DNA of 64,000 nt, taken from positions 1 to 64,000 of the forward strand of contig JAFVGZ010000012.1 of the NCBI GenBank assembly GCA_017478025.1. The letters run 5' to 3'. Every line of letters begins with the position of its first letter. The stretch's first letter is position 1. This document shows positions 1 through 9,397 of the stretch, one piece after another. Origin of the DNA: Prevotella sp. GTDB lineage: Bacteria; Bacteroidota; Bacteroidia; Bacteroidales; Bacteroidaceae. The notes under the pieces were generated by a model. It was not told the DNA's origin. It saw only the letters and a program-made list of their open reading frames with translations, and did not search any database. A program made the position numbers and the translations under genes.

Positions 1-1036
1 TCCATCCCATGAAGGTATAACCCTCCTTAGCGGGGTTGTTCAGAGTGATCTCCTTGCTCTCAATAGTGTAGCTTGTCGGGTTCTCAGTCTCTGTCTTACC
101 ACCATCGAGAGTGTAGGTGATAGTATATACTGTAGATGTCCACTGTGCGGTAAAAGTTTTGTCACTTGCAGGTACAGTCTGCGGAACCTCAGAGTCCCAT
201 CCATTGAACGTATATCCTTCTCGCTTCAGGTTATCTGGTGCAGTCAGCTCAGTTCCGTAGTCCTGTGTCTTGACGATATTCTCCTCACCGTTACCGGGGA
301 CGAAGGTCATTGTGTATTGGTTAATAGCAAAGTTACCTACGATATTAGTGTCGTCATTTACGTTGAAGGTATAAGGATTCTCCTTAGACAATTCAGTTTC
401 TCCAAATGTCCAGTTCACGAATTTATATCCTTCTACGGGTGTGGCAGTGAGAGTCACCGATGTGTTTGGCATAAGCTCTTTACCTCCACCAGTGACATTG
501 CCCCATGTTGTATTATTTGACGAAACATTAACATCAAATAACTTGTAAACAGTTATTGTCGAGGAACATGGCGTATCATAAGAAACAGCCTCAATCGTAA
601 CTGCAAGACCATCATCCATCTTGAGAGTGTAGCTGCCAAGATTTATGTTTTCATCAGCCTTGATTGTAAATGCTACAACAGAACCTTCTTTTCCTGAAAA
701 ACCTGTGGTGCCTGTCATCTGGTAAATACCAAACAAGAGTCTTCCATCTGTCTGGATTTCTGCGGTTAAGGCCTGCCCGGCAGTTTCTCTGCCAGTCATC
801 TTTGCATAGCTGTTGTTATCATACGCAGCAACAAATGAAAAACCTTTAGGGAGTGCGATATATCCCTCAAAGTCCGTGATGTCGATGTCACCATTAGTTA
901 GGTAAACATTAACTTCTTTGGTTTCTCCAGGTTTAATGCTGAATTCATCAAGCGATGCAGAAACCTGTGCATTCATATTCTTGCCTAAAAGCAAGCCAAT
1001 GAATAACAAGAGTAGTTTAGTTCTAAATCTCTTCAT
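1..1036 (-). CDS. Secreted cohesin-like / InlB-Flg_new repeat protein, C-terminus cut by window edge
   Basis: Reading leftward from the ATG at 1036 the frame is open to base 1, so at least 345 residues are present and the stop lies outside. An N-terminal signal peptide (MKRFRTKLLLLFIGLLLG) is followed by about 150 residues of cohesin-like beta-sandwich (segment FSGKEGSVVAFTIKAD) and then by beta-grasp repeats of the InlB/Flg_new type, each ending in a GYxFxGW-like block (EGYKFVNW, EGYTFNGW, EGYTFMGW). Such repeats are common in cell-surface proteins of Bacteroidales. It is the third gene of an operon: its ATG starts 3 nt after the stop of the gene upstream (TAA ATT ATG), so translation is probably coupled. 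The function is unknown; adhesion or binding to the protease encoded upstream is inference. Confidence 0.8.
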   Translation of the reverse strand, partial: MKRFRTKLLLLFIGLLLGKNMNAQVSASLDEFSIKPGETKEVNVYLTNGDIDITDFEGYIALPKGFSFVAAYDNNSYAKMTGRETAGQALTAEIQTDGRLLFGIYQMTGTTGFSGKEGSVVAFTIKADENINLGSYTLKMDDGLAVTIEAVSYDTPCSSTITVYKLFDVNVSSNNTTWGNVTGGGKELMPNTSVTLTATPVEGYKFVNWTFGETELSKENPYTFNVNDDTNIVGNFAINQYTMTFVPGNGEENIVKTQDYGTELTAPDNLKREGYTFNGWDSEVPQTVPASDKTFTAQWTSTVYTITYTLDGGKTETENPTSYTIESKEITLNNPAKEGYTFMGW

Positions 1037-1039
1037 AAT

Positions 1040-3121
1040 TTATCTGTTAAATCTTAAGTTTATAACAAGTCTGACATCAAGAGCATTTATCCTTCCGTCA
1101 CCATTTATATCGCAGGCTTCCTCGATATATCCATCAGGCATAGCTCTGTTGAATCTTCTGTTAATCAATAGTCGTACATCCAAGGCATTAATCTTACCAT
1201 CTCCATTCACATCGCCCAGAAGTACATCTATAACATTGAAGTTGACCTGCTGGTCTGTGCTGGCATACTTATTAGTCATATCAGCTGTACCCAGTACGAT
1301 ATTTTTCATCTTGACGGTGTAGGTTCCTGCCGGAACACTGCCGCCTTTCGGAGCCAGTTTGATCGTCATAACTTTTCCACTGCCTGCCTGAATGCCACTT
1401 CCCGATAACGAATAGCAGAAATAGCGTACTGTATTCTCGTCAATTTGACGCATGTTGACAGTCATGCCTGCTGCACGTCCTTCTACAGTTACATTACCAT
1501 CATAAGGCTCATAATACTCCGAAGGATATTCTATGTCAAACTGTACACCCATAATGTTGTCGTATATGTCAGTAGCCAGCTCCATTACGGCTTCGTCTGT
1601 AGTTTTAGTCTGTTCACACGATATGGTCATATAGTTGGGTGCAAAACGGCTGCCAGATACAGCAATCTCCTTCATCCTCATATCTGGGTCATTACTATAA
1701 ATATTCATCGTACCTTCAAATGCTGTCTGTTCTATGCTGCTACAAACTACAGTCACATTAGCATTGCCATATGTAGGAATGACTATCGGCAACGACTCCT
1801 TAATGCTCATTGCCTCGTTGTTGAAAACAATACGGCTTACTGTCAATGGAGCACTGCCATAGTTTCTTATTGTCAATGTCTTTTCGCAGGCTTCAGTTAC
1901 AGATACAGCTCCAAAGTTAAGTGTATTGTTACAACTTATCTGCGGACTCTGAATAGTTATATTTCCACCATAGACTTCTGACACCACATTCTCCACCTTA
2001 TTATTAATGGTAGCAGAGAGCACCGTCTTTGAAGGTGTAAGTGTTGTGCCATAGCGTCCCGCCAGTTTCACCTTGAATGTTCCTATTTCTCCGTCGTTGC
2101 CTGTAAATGGTTTGTCTGATGGCGAATAGACAATGATGCGTAAGGTATTGCCGTTAAGCGTGGCCATACCCACATGATCCTGCTTACGGCTGGACAATGC
2201 AAAGCTATTATCCACATAATCAAACTGGCTGGGCAGTGTGAACTCCACCTGATAGCCGCTGATGGCATCCATGTTGTTCATAGTCATGCGGACTGTCACC
2301 TCCTCATCAGAAACACCGCTGGCTGGCTGCACATGCAGCTCGTTGACAGCAAAAGGCATAGCCTTCAGTGCAATGGTGTTCAGTTTCGATACGCTGTTAC
2401 ACTCCACCTTCAGCGTCTTGGAGATAGTTCCGCGTTCTACTGGAGCGTAAGTGATGTGCAGTTGCTGCGACTGTCCGGCACTGATGACTATAGGCAGCGT
2501 GGTTGTTGACGAGAATACATTAACGTCAGAGAAAGTCAGAGCTGTTATTGTCAGGTCGGCATTGCCCACATTTGTGACTGTAACCGTTCTCTCATAACTG
2601 CCACGGATAGGCACCTCTCCATAGTCCACTTCCATTGTGCTGTACTCTGCCTTGGCGCAGCGAGTGGTAACACTGCCATTCTGGCTATTGCCATCTATTG
2701 TTGTGCCACTGCTGTTTGTCAGCACCAACTTCGAGGGTGTTAGGCTGACAGTCTGCGGCACATTGCCCAGTCTCAATTTGAAACTTGCCACCTCGCCGCT
2801 GTTGCCCGAGATAGCTGCCATGCTGAGAGAATAGACAAAGACGTTCAACACGCCATCCTTTACACCAACTGTCAGCGAGTGATTGCTGCAACGGCTACCC
2901 ACCCGTCCTGAGCCTTCCACCAACGTCAGGTTCTCATCAAGCGGAATGCTGACCTGCAGTGAAGACAATATGTCGCTGTTCTGCAGTCCAATACTTACCG
3001 TCACTTCATCATCAGGTGCTCCCTCCGTTGATGATATCGTTATGATATTGTCAGCCCGTGCTCCAATGCTAAAGCAAAGGAGCAGGGATAACAATATGCT
3101 AGATCTATGCTTACTCATCAT
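1040..3121 (-). CDS. Secreted multi-domain protein: cohesin-like modules, ASH-type Ig modules, C-terminal dockerin
   Basis: The 693-residue protein has a signal peptide (residues 1-23, ending IGARA). It then alternates beta-sandwich modules that resemble cohesins (about 24-155, 260-395 and 500-630) with ASH/choice-of-anchor-like modules (about 155-255 and 395-495). The last 60 residues form a type I dockerin with two calcium-loop repeats, DVNGDGKINALDVRLLIN and DINGDGRINALDVRLVIN. Cohesins bind dockerins in cellulosomes, but scattered cohesin/dockerin pairs also occur outside cellulosomes. The start ATG overlaps the stop of the upstream protease gene (ATGA at 3121-3118), so the two are co-translated. 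Domain names come from sequence pattern only. A scaffolding or anchoring role for the neighbouring protease is inference. Confidence 0.8.
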   Translation of the reverse strand: MMSKHRSSILLSLLLCFSIGARADNIITISSTEGAPDDEVTVSIGLQNSDILSSLQVSIPLDENLTLVEGSGRVGSRCSNHSLTVGVKDGVLNVFVYSLSMAAISGNSGEVASFKLRLGNVPQTVSLTPSKLVLTNSSGTTIDGNSQNGSVTTRCAKAEYSTMEVDYGEVPIRGSYERTVTVTNVGNADLTITALTFSDVNVFSSTTTLPIVISAGQSQQLHITYAPVERGTISKTLKVECNSVSKLNTIALKAMPFAVNELHVQPASGVSDEEVTVRMTMNNMDAISGYQVEFTLPSQFDYVDNSFALSSRKQDHVGMATLNGNTLRIIVYSPSDKPFTGNDGEIGTFKVKLAGRYGTTLTPSKTVLSATINNKVENVVSEVYGGNITIQSPQISCNNTLNFGAVSVTEACEKTLTIRNYGSAPLTVSRIVFNNEAMSIKESLPIVIPTYGNANVTVVCSSIEQTAFEGTMNIYSNDPDMRMKEIAVSGSRFAPNYMTISCEQTKTTDEAVMELATDIYDNIMGVQFDIEYPSEYYEPYDGNVTVEGRAAGMTVNMRQIDENTVRYFCYSLSGSGIQAGSGKVMTIKLAPKGGSVPAGTYTVKMKNIVLGTADMTNKYASTDQQVNFNVIDVLLGDVNGDGKINALDVRLLINRRFNRAMPDGYIEEACDINGDGRINALDVRLVINLRFNR

Positions 3122-6100
3122 TTCACAACCTTTTCGCCATTAATGATATAGACACCCTTCGGCAGCTTCTGCAGGTCAACGGCTTTGCCGCTTATCTTCT
3201 GACCATTCAGGTTGAATACACCGCCCTGACGCATTATCTTAGACCCCGGTGCTTTGATGCCCGTTGTACCGTTGCCAGCTTGAGCCGGAACGTTGTGACC
3301 CTGTGCATCGCTCAAACGGATAGTGCTGATGTCTGTATCGCCTATATTGAGTACTGCATTCTTGCCTGCTGACAGCGTCTTACCGTTCATGTTGTATGCC
3401 ATGAACATCATATCGTTGTCCGACAGCCATGCTGAAACCTGCTCAAAACCGTTCAGGGCTTCCGTTGTGGTCACATCACGCTTCTCATTCATATTCAGCT
3501 GCACTTGTACACCAGCCAGAGCCACTGGACTCTCAACGTACAGTACGCCATCCTCTACAGTGTAAGTTGCAGTTGCCTCAGACATCAAGCTCAGAGACTG
3601 AGCGCTTGGATTCAGAATCTTCTGAATAATGCCTACCACATCGAGAATATCTATCTGCAGGTCTGTGTTCATATCTGCAGCCTCGAAGATAAATGGCTTC
3701 GGCTTCATGCCTGCAGCATGGTTTACTGTAGTAATAACATCTGCTACATCCACATCGCCACTACCATTAGCATCACCCATTGTCGCTGTCAACGGTGTTA
3801 CTGCCACAACGTTAGAAACGTCATACTCTTTCAGGTCTGTTGACAACACCTTATACATATAATAATAAGTCTCGCCTGGCGTTACGTCGTAGTCAGTATA
3901 TTCCGTAGTTTCGATATCTACAATCTCTTGGTTGATGCGAACGGTGTCTGCAACCATGATAGTTCTCTCATCATAATATGTTCCCACACCCCATTCCGTT
4001 GGTGTGATACCATTGTAATATCCAGCAGGTAGCGTCTTTTCATATTCCTCCCCAAAGCGGTAGATATTGAATCCCATCGCATCATCGAAGTTGTTATTTT
4101 CATTATTCCATGTCAGTTTGACACGACCCATCTGGCCCTCGCCTGCAAAGCCTGTCGCCATAGAACCAGCAGCATTGATCATGACGTTGAAACGGGTCTT
4201 CTCGTAAGGACACTCAAAGAACTCGTTATCCTCTGCTCCATAGACATAGATGCGGTTCACGCCGTCACTCTTTGTCTTACCATTAATCGTCTTATAAGCA
4301 GTATAAATAGTACCTTCCTCATTCCAACTGCCTTCCTCATTCACAACATTCTGTGTATATGGGTCACGAACACCAAATGCAATCTGTGGAGCCACAGCTT
4401 TGTTCATAGGACGATTGAAATAGACTTCAAACTTATGCTTGCCTACACCAAGGGGTGCTAAGTCCTCATACTCATCCTGTGCATCTTTACCGTTCACGCA
4501 GACTTTCCAAACAATACCGTGAGCCTCAGCGTATGGACGAGCAGGCATATTACTTAGGTCTATTTGACCATATGTATCAGGAGCATTACCTAGCTCATAG
4601 ATGTATGGACGGATTATATCTTCACGACTTGTGCCAAGATACGATGGTTTCTCTGATTTGTCGATTTGAGGTGTTGATGTATACATATACAAAGAGTAAT
4701 ACTTATTCTGGTATTTCCCACTACCTGTATACTGTGCGAAATTATTGAAATAATTATTATAATGCAATTTACTATACCTGGTAAGATCCGTGGTACTTCT
4801 TCCAAAATTGTTTACAATATTAGAATATTGTATATTACTATTATTATCGAAAGCAATTTCATTTCCTATACTACTACCATTAACTCCCATAACTGTTATT
4901 CTTTCACCTGACATGCCATAGAAAGAGAAAAGATAAGACGGTTCTAAGGAACAGTCTTTCATATAAGGGAAATACACACGTGTTCCTTGTGATCCTTTAT
5001 CAAACCCATCAATCTTGCAATACGAAATCGTATCGAGCGGATAATAATCATAAGAAGATTTGTTATGCGTCCTTATACCCCTCCAACGAGCTCCATGATA
5101 GCCAGTGAAGATTATCGGTTTCTCTGGGGTACCATTAGCTACAAGTTTGCCGAATGAAGAAAGTGTCATATCTTCCATAAACTCCAGACGTGTACCAGGC
5201 TCAATGGTCAGAGTAGCACCTTTCATGATACCCAGATTCTCGTTGACCAGATATACATGGTCAGCCGTCAGTGTGCGGTCTTCGGATATCAAGCCGCTAA
5301 TCTTCACCATATTGGTAACAACCAACGTGAAGGTACCTACATATTGGGTATTTGATTCATCACACTTAGCGGTAAACTTCATCTTGATATGACGGTTGTC
5401 TGCAACATTGCTGGCAACTCTTAACTGCATAGGATTAAGAGAAACGCCTCTGCCATAAGCATCGAGATTCAGGCCAAAATCAACCCATCCTGGAGTTAAA
5501 ATTTCAACCGTATTAGGATCCTCAAACTCATCCCCCATCTCTAACTTCATCTTTATATTGCTGGCAGCGCCAAAGGTGGTGCGGATTACAGGATAGAGCG
5601 AAACTGTTTCACCTGCATCAATTTCACCATCATTTGAGTAATCATCTTCCGTTTCATCAGCCAGTTCCTTTCGCTCACGATACTGAATCTTCATCAGGTC
5701 AAGTTCGGCAGGACGATTAGCAACAGCGTATGCCTGCGCAATATTGTCTGTATGAAGCAGGTCGCCCCAAAGGATTTCCTGCGAGTCGTAGTTCTTAACC
5801 ATCATCAACGCAGAGACAGAGCCCGCCACCAAAGGAGCAGCCATAGAGGTGCCGTTTAACGCCTTGTATTTACCGCCAGGAATGGTACTCAACATATCTG
5901 TACCAGGAGCCTTGAGTTCATAATTGAAACCATCAGGGTCTTGGAGAGTTGTAACAGACGAGAAGGTCTTGCCATCATCGTCGTAATTACTGAAGCCAGC
6001 CAATCCCCCACCAGATGTAGTTGCCTGGACTCCTAATACGAAAGAGTAAGCTGCAGGAAACATAGGTGCAGCGCCGTAGCATGGCCTCGGATGATGGGGA

Positions 6101-7155
6101 CTGTTGATACATGTTCCATCATTACCCGCAGCTGCAACAATAACACAGCTCGAATAAGCACGCTCCAAAGCCTGACGCAAGGCACGGCTATTAGCGTATG
6201 TTCCTAATGAGAGGTTTAACACATCAGCTCCCATCTTCACGGCATAGTCGATACCTTTGACGATAGTAGCCACATCACCAGTACCATCGCTCTGCATTAC
6301 AGAGATTGGCATGATGAGTGCCATCGGGTTTGCTCCTATGATGCCAATGCCATTATTTGCAGCTGCAGCGATACCTGCCACATGGGTACCATGCATATTG
6401 AAGTCTTTTATATTTGGGGTATTGTTGATAAAATCCCATCCATGCACATCACCCTTGAAGCCATTTCCGTCGTTGTCGTAATTGGCTTCTCCTTCTGCCT
6501 CAGCTGTATTTGTCCAAAGATTAGGAGCCAAGTCTGGGTGCGTCATATCAACACCAGTATCCAGGATTGCAATAACAGGACGCTTGGGATTCAGAATCGG
6601 TTTATTCCAAAGTTGCTTCACGCCATAACTGTCGAGATACCACTGCTGAGTAGTGTAAGGATTGCCACCAAAGTTGGCAGCGATATTTGCATCAGCAAGA
6701 TACACTTTGTAGTTAGGTTCTGCATATTCAACCTCAGGCAGTGCCTTCAGTCTCTCAATCATTTGCGTGGTCTCCTGCTGCTTCTCTGCGCTGAGCGTTA
6801 CCTTATAAAGTTGGGTGAGGTCACGCTCCTCCACCGTATCTCCGTTGAAAGCCTTGGCATGACTGGTGCTTTTAGCATTGGGCAACAGTTGTTCCATCTC
6901 CTCTACACCATATTCCTTCAAAATGTCATCCAAAGAACTGATGCCTGCAGAACCCTTTACAGCAGCACTACGTGTGTTAGCACTCTGACTGTCTTTCAGT
7001 TTTAAGAGTACTTCGCCCTGAACATAGTCGTGCAACTGTGGACGAGCTACCTTGTACACCTGATCGTCATTGTCATTGCTCACCTGAGCAATTGCATTAG
7101 TGGCACTGCCTGCCATTAATAGCATCAGACCTAATAAGTAATGATTTTTTTTCAT
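3118..7155 (-). CDS. Secreted subtilisin-like (S8) serine protease with dockerin and type IX secretion tail
   Basis: The 1345-residue protein has a signal peptide (1-24, ending NAIAQ) and a fervidolysin-like propeptide (about 30-152). The S8 domain (about 165-455) carries the full triad: Asp199 in AILDTGVD, His255 in HGTHVAG and Ser437 in NGTSMAAP, with the oxyanion Asn345 in AAAGNDG. A long beta-rich region with a right-handed-helix-like stretch follows (about 590-800), then an Fn3-like part and a dockerin-type calcium-loop pair (GDANGSGDVDVADV and ADMNTDLQIDILDV, about 1195-1255). The end, LPKGVYIINGEKVVK, is typical of type A sorting domains of the type IX system, so the enzyme is probably surface-attached or released. 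It is first in a three-gene operon, with a canonical promoter about 240 nt upstream. Confidence 0.92.
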   Translation of the reverse strand: MKKNHYLLGLMLLMAGSATNAIAQVSNDNDDQVYKVARPQLHDYVQGEVLLKLKDSQSANTRSAAVKGSAGISSLDDILKEYGVEEMEQLLPNAKSTSHAKAFNGDTVEERDLTQLYKVTLSAEKQQETTQMIERLKALPEVEYAEPNYKVYLADANIAANFGGNPYTTQQWYLDSYGVKQLWNKPILNPKRPVIAILDTGVDMTHPDLAPNLWTNTAEAEGEANYDNDGNGFKGDVHGWDFINNTPNIKDFNMHGTHVAGIAAAANNGIGIIGANPMALIMPISVMQSDGTGDVATIVKGIDYAVKMGADVLNLSLGTYANSRALRQALERAYSSCVIVAAAGNDGTCINSPHHPRPCYGAAPMFPAAYSFVLGVQATTSGGGLAGFSNYDDDGKTFSSVTTLQDPDGFNYELKAPGTDMLSTIPGGKYKALNGTSMAAPLVAGSVSALMMVKNYDSQEILWGDLLHTDNIAQAYAVANRPAELDLMKIQYRERKELADETEDDYSNDGEIDAGETVSLYPVIRTTFGAASNIKMKLEMGDEFEDPNTVEILTPGWVDFGLNLDAYGRGVSLNPMQLRVASNVADNRHIKMKFTAKCDESNTQYVGTFTLVVTNMVKISGLISEDRTLTADHVYLVNENLGIMKGATLTIEPGTRLEFMEDMTLSSFGKLVANGTPEKPIIFTGYHGARWRGIRTHNKSSYDYYPLDTISYCKIDGFDKGSQGTRVYFPYMKDCSLEPSYLFSFYGMSGERITVMGVNGSSIGNEIAFDNNSNIQYSNIVNNFGRSTTDLTRYSKLHYNNYFNNFAQYTGSGKYQNKYYSLYMYTSTPQIDKSEKPSYLGTSREDIIRPYIYELGNAPDTYGQIDLSNMPARPYAEAHGIVWKVCVNGKDAQDEYEDLAPLGVGKHKFEVYFNRPMNKAVAPQIAFGVRDPYTQNVVNEEGSWNEEGTIYTAYKTINGKTKSDGVNRIYVYGAEDNEFFECPYEKTRFNVMINAAGSMATGFAGEGQMGRVKLTWNNENNNFDDAMGFNIYRFGEEYEKTLPAGYYNGITPTEWGVGTYYDERTIMVADTVRINQEIVDIETTEYTDYDVTPGETYYYMYKVLSTDLKEYDVSNVVAVTPLTATMGDANGSGDVDVADVITTVNHAAGMKPKPFIFEAADMNTDLQIDILDVVGIIQKILNPSAQSLSLMSEATATYTVEDGVLYVESPVALAGVQVQLNMNEKRDVTTTEALNGFEQVSAWLSDNDMMFMAYNMNGKTLSAGKNAVLNIGDTDISTIRLSDAQGHNVPAQAGNGTTGIKAPGSKIMRQGGVFNLNGQKISGKAVDLQKLPKGVYIINGEKVVK

Positions 7156-7180
7156 ACGCTATTGAAATAAAGTTTTGTTT

Positions 7181-7300
7181 TTATTCTTGAATTAGTGACT
7201 GAACCCACTCTAAAACGTGGGCTTTGAGTTCAACACCAGCTCTGAGTAGATAGTTAATCAGAGTTCCAACGGTGATAGGACAGTTTCTATGACGTATGTC
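7181..7300 (-). pseudogene. Start-less open stretch, possible gene remnant
   Basis: On the minus strand 39 codons are open up to a TAA at 7183-7181, with no ATG, GTG or TTG at the front. The translation looks protein-like and amphipathic (VGTLINYLLRAGVELKAH, then LEWVQSLIQE) rather than random. It lies inside the long 5' leader of the protease operon. I do not recognise the family. It could be the C-terminus of a deleted gene or chance. Confidence 0.25.
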
Positions 7301-7401
7301 AAAAACTCACAATAGTACTTCATTGGGTTTGAAACTGTTTATGGAAGCTAAAATGTAGATCTTGGTTTTATAAATAAGGTATGATGTCAGTTCTTATGCC
7401 G

Positions 7402-7433
7402 CAAAGTTACTGACTATTTCTGAAAGTCTCAAA
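7402..7433 (-). promoter_or_regulatory. Promoter of the protease/cohesin/InlB operon
   Basis: The minus strand has TTTG (7433-7430) and TAACTTTG (7409-7402) separated by 20 nt, matching the Bacteroidetes -33/-7 consensus. Transcription would begin near 7397 and leave a 5' leader of about 240 nt before the ATG at 7155. Confidence 0.75.
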
Positions 7434-7485
7434 GTCCATTCCAGCCCATTTAGCATCATGGAAGAGGAATTTATAAGGCGTGTTT

Positions 7486-7516
7486 TTTGTTATATTATGA
7501 AAAATGTGTACCTTTG
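7486..7516 (+). promoter_or_regulatory. Promoter that fixes the start at 7521
   Basis: TTTG (7486-7489) and TACCTTTG (7509-7516) are 19 nt apart, the canonical spacing. The expected transcription start falls at or next to the ATG at 7521, so the message would be leaderless, and the in-frame ATGs at 7458 and 7497 lie upstream of the transcript. Confidence 0.75.
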
Positions 7517-7520
7517 CACT

Positions 7521-8096
7521 ATGACAGCGACAAAAGAACAAATAGTAGCACTGAGAGAAGGTATAGAGCAGGCCATTGGGCGCAAAGTGCAGACGCCGAA
7601 GGATTTTGATATACTGAGCAGACGCATCTTTGCCAGGGTGGGAGAGTTGCTCAGTCGCAATACACTGCGACGTATCTGGGGAAAGATAGATGAGAACGTA
7701 GAGCCACGTCTATCGACTCTCTCCATTCTGGCTCGCTTCATCGGGTACTCTGATTTCAACGACTTCATAGACCGCTCTACGATGGAAATGGATGGCGAGA
7801 GCAGTTCGCCTATGATGGGACGAGTGCTCAGCGTGGTGGACGGACTGGCACGCGGTGACCGGATAAGGCTGACATGGGAGCCGGGGAGAGTGTGTGAGGT
7901 GGAGTATAACGGGAGCCAGCATTTTCAGGTGGTTTACTCAGAGAAGACACGTCTGCAGCCCGGAGATACCTTCCTATGCGGCGTCATCATCGATGGACAA
8001 CCGCTGTATCTGGATCAGTTGCAGCAGGGGAACAGTATGCCTACTGCATATGTATGCGGGAAAAAAGGTGGGGTGCATTTTGAGTATGTTAATTGA
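7521..8096 (+). CDS. Hypothetical protein with helical N-terminal domain, possibly regulatory
   Basis: The 191-residue reading starts MTATKEQIVALREGIEQA; the start at 7521 is set by the promoter ending at 7516. The first 85 residues are predicted helical, with a segment (SRNTLRRIWGKIDE, then STLSILARFIGYSDFNDF) like N-terminal domains seen in Bacteroidetes proteins of unknown function. The last 90 residues look like a small beta domain (RIRLTWEPGRVCEVEYNG). There is no signal peptide or membrane segment, so it is probably cytoplasmic. It precedes a Ser/Thr kinase gene by 143 nt on the same strand, so the two may form one unit. Partner or substrate of the kinase is inference only. Confidence 0.75.
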   Translation: MTATKEQIVALREGIEQAIGRKVQTPKDFDILSRRIFARVGELLSRNTLRRIWGKIDENVEPRLSTLSILARFIGYSDFNDFIDRSTMEMDGESSSPMMGRVLSVVDGLARGDRIRLTWEPGRVCEVEYNGSQHFQVVYSEKTRLQPGDTFLCGVIIDGQPLYLDQLQQGNSMPTAYVCGKKGGVHFEYVN

Positions 8097-8178
8097 CCAT
8101 TGACCATTGAGCATTGACCATTGACGATTGACCATTGAGCATTGAGCATTGAGCATTGACGATTGAGAATTGAGAATT
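8091..8178. repeat. 7-nt tandem repeat spacer (TTGACCA type)
   Basis: About twelve imperfect copies of a 7-nt unit (TTGACCA / TTGAGCA / TTGACGA) begin right at the stop codon of the gene ending at 8096. The same kind of array lies at 42600-42701. These are slippage-type spacer repeats. Confidence 0.85.
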
Positions 8179-8239
8179 ATGATTACTGGAGAGTATTAAT
8201 AATGCGCCAGCAAAATGCAAAATTCATAATTAAGAACTG

Positions 8240-9397
8240 ATGATTGAGGAAGAAAATTCAGGCTATATAAAGAGTATTTCTGCCGATGAGATTTCAACGG
8301 CTTTTACCGATGTGTCTGTTATTTACACGTCGGAGTATAATTTTTTAGCCCGTGCGCAGCGCTATGGCCGCTGGTTCATGTTGAAGGGGATGAACGAGAA
8401 GGGCAGCGATAATACGTTGGTGAGACAGATGCTGCGTAAGGAGTTTGAGATCCTGATACAGCTGCAGCATCCTAACGTGGTACAGACGATGGGGCTGGAA
8501 CATGTAGAAGGGCTGGGAACGTGTATCGTGATGGAATATGTGGACGGTCAGCCAATGAATGAGTGTGTGCTGGAACCGTCGGAGGCTATACGCATTCTCG
8601 GCGAGATATTGCAGGCTGTGGAGTATATCCATTCACTCGGAATCGCGCATCGTGACCTGAAGCCGCACAATATTATGTTGACGCGAACAGGCAAGCACGT
8701 CAAGCTGATAGACTTCGGATTGGCCGACACCGACGCGTTTGCCATGCTGAAGCAGCAGGCGGGTACTGCCATCTATATGTCGCCGGAGCAGAGGGTTGCA
8801 GCACAGCCAGATCCGCGGAATGATATCTATTCGATTGGTGTCATAATGAGCGAGATGCCTCTGCCGCAGAGTTTTCAGAAGGTGTGGAGCAGATGTCTGC
8901 TACCTGTCGAGAGCAGGTATCAGAAGGTTGACGATATAAGGCAGGACATGGAAAAGCTGTTGTCACGCAAGGCAAGGATGATACGACGGGTGACAGTTGG
9001 CGCGTTGATTGGCTTGGCTGGTATTGTAGCTTTGTTGGTGTGGCGCGTGGAGGCTATGGACAGCGAGATGAACCGTGTGGAACGTGCCGAAACAGATGCC
9101 ATCGCAGCCTTGCACGAACAGATGGATCGTACGCAGTTGGCGCAGCATATTGACACCTTGTCGCAATGGGAATACCGTTGGCCGGACCTCACACAGCGTG
9201 TGATGGCCGTAAACCAGTACTGCTATGACTATACGGACCGGCTGGATGAGAGGTTCACCTCCAGTGACCGTGACCAGATACGTGAGGCGATGCTGACGGA
9301 ATGGCAGCAATGGCAACAGAAAATAATGACACTCTCAACGGCAGAAATAGCAACCTCAAGGCGTCAGAAGCGTAAGTCCCAATTTGGAATGCAGTAA
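8240..9397 (+). CDS. Membrane-anchored eukaryotic-type Ser/Thr protein kinase
   Basis: The 385-residue protein has kinase motifs in order: Lys49 (FMLKG), a likely alpha-C Glu near 68-70, HRDLKPHN with catalytic Asp139, DFG at 158-160 and a shortened activation segment ending SPE (181-183). The glycine-rich loop is not recognisable. The C-lobe is short, ending near 240. A single membrane helix follows (252-269), then a charged, coiled-coil-like outer part of about 110 residues, rather than PASTA repeats. This suggests a signalling kinase with an unusual external sensor region. The 3' end overlaps the convergent LRR gene by 34 nt. The substrate is unknown. Confidence 0.88.
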   Translation: MIEEENSGYIKSISADEISTAFTDVSVIYTSEYNFLARAQRYGRWFMLKGMNEKGSDNTLVRQMLRKEFEILIQLQHPNVVQTMGLEHVEGLGTCIVMEYVDGQPMNECVLEPSEAIRILGEILQAVEYIHSLGIAHRDLKPHNIMLTRTGKHVKLIDFGLADTDAFAMLKQQAGTAIYMSPEQRVAAQPDPRNDIYSIGVIMSEMPLPQSFQKVWSRCLLPVESRYQKVDDIRQDMEKLLSRKARMIRRVTVGALIGLAGIVALLVWRVEAMDSEMNRVERAETDAIAALHEQMDRTQLAQHIDTLSQWEYRWPDLTQRVMAVNQYCYDYTDRLDERFTSSDRDQIREAMLTEWQQWQQKIMTLSTAEIATSRRQKRKSQFGMQ

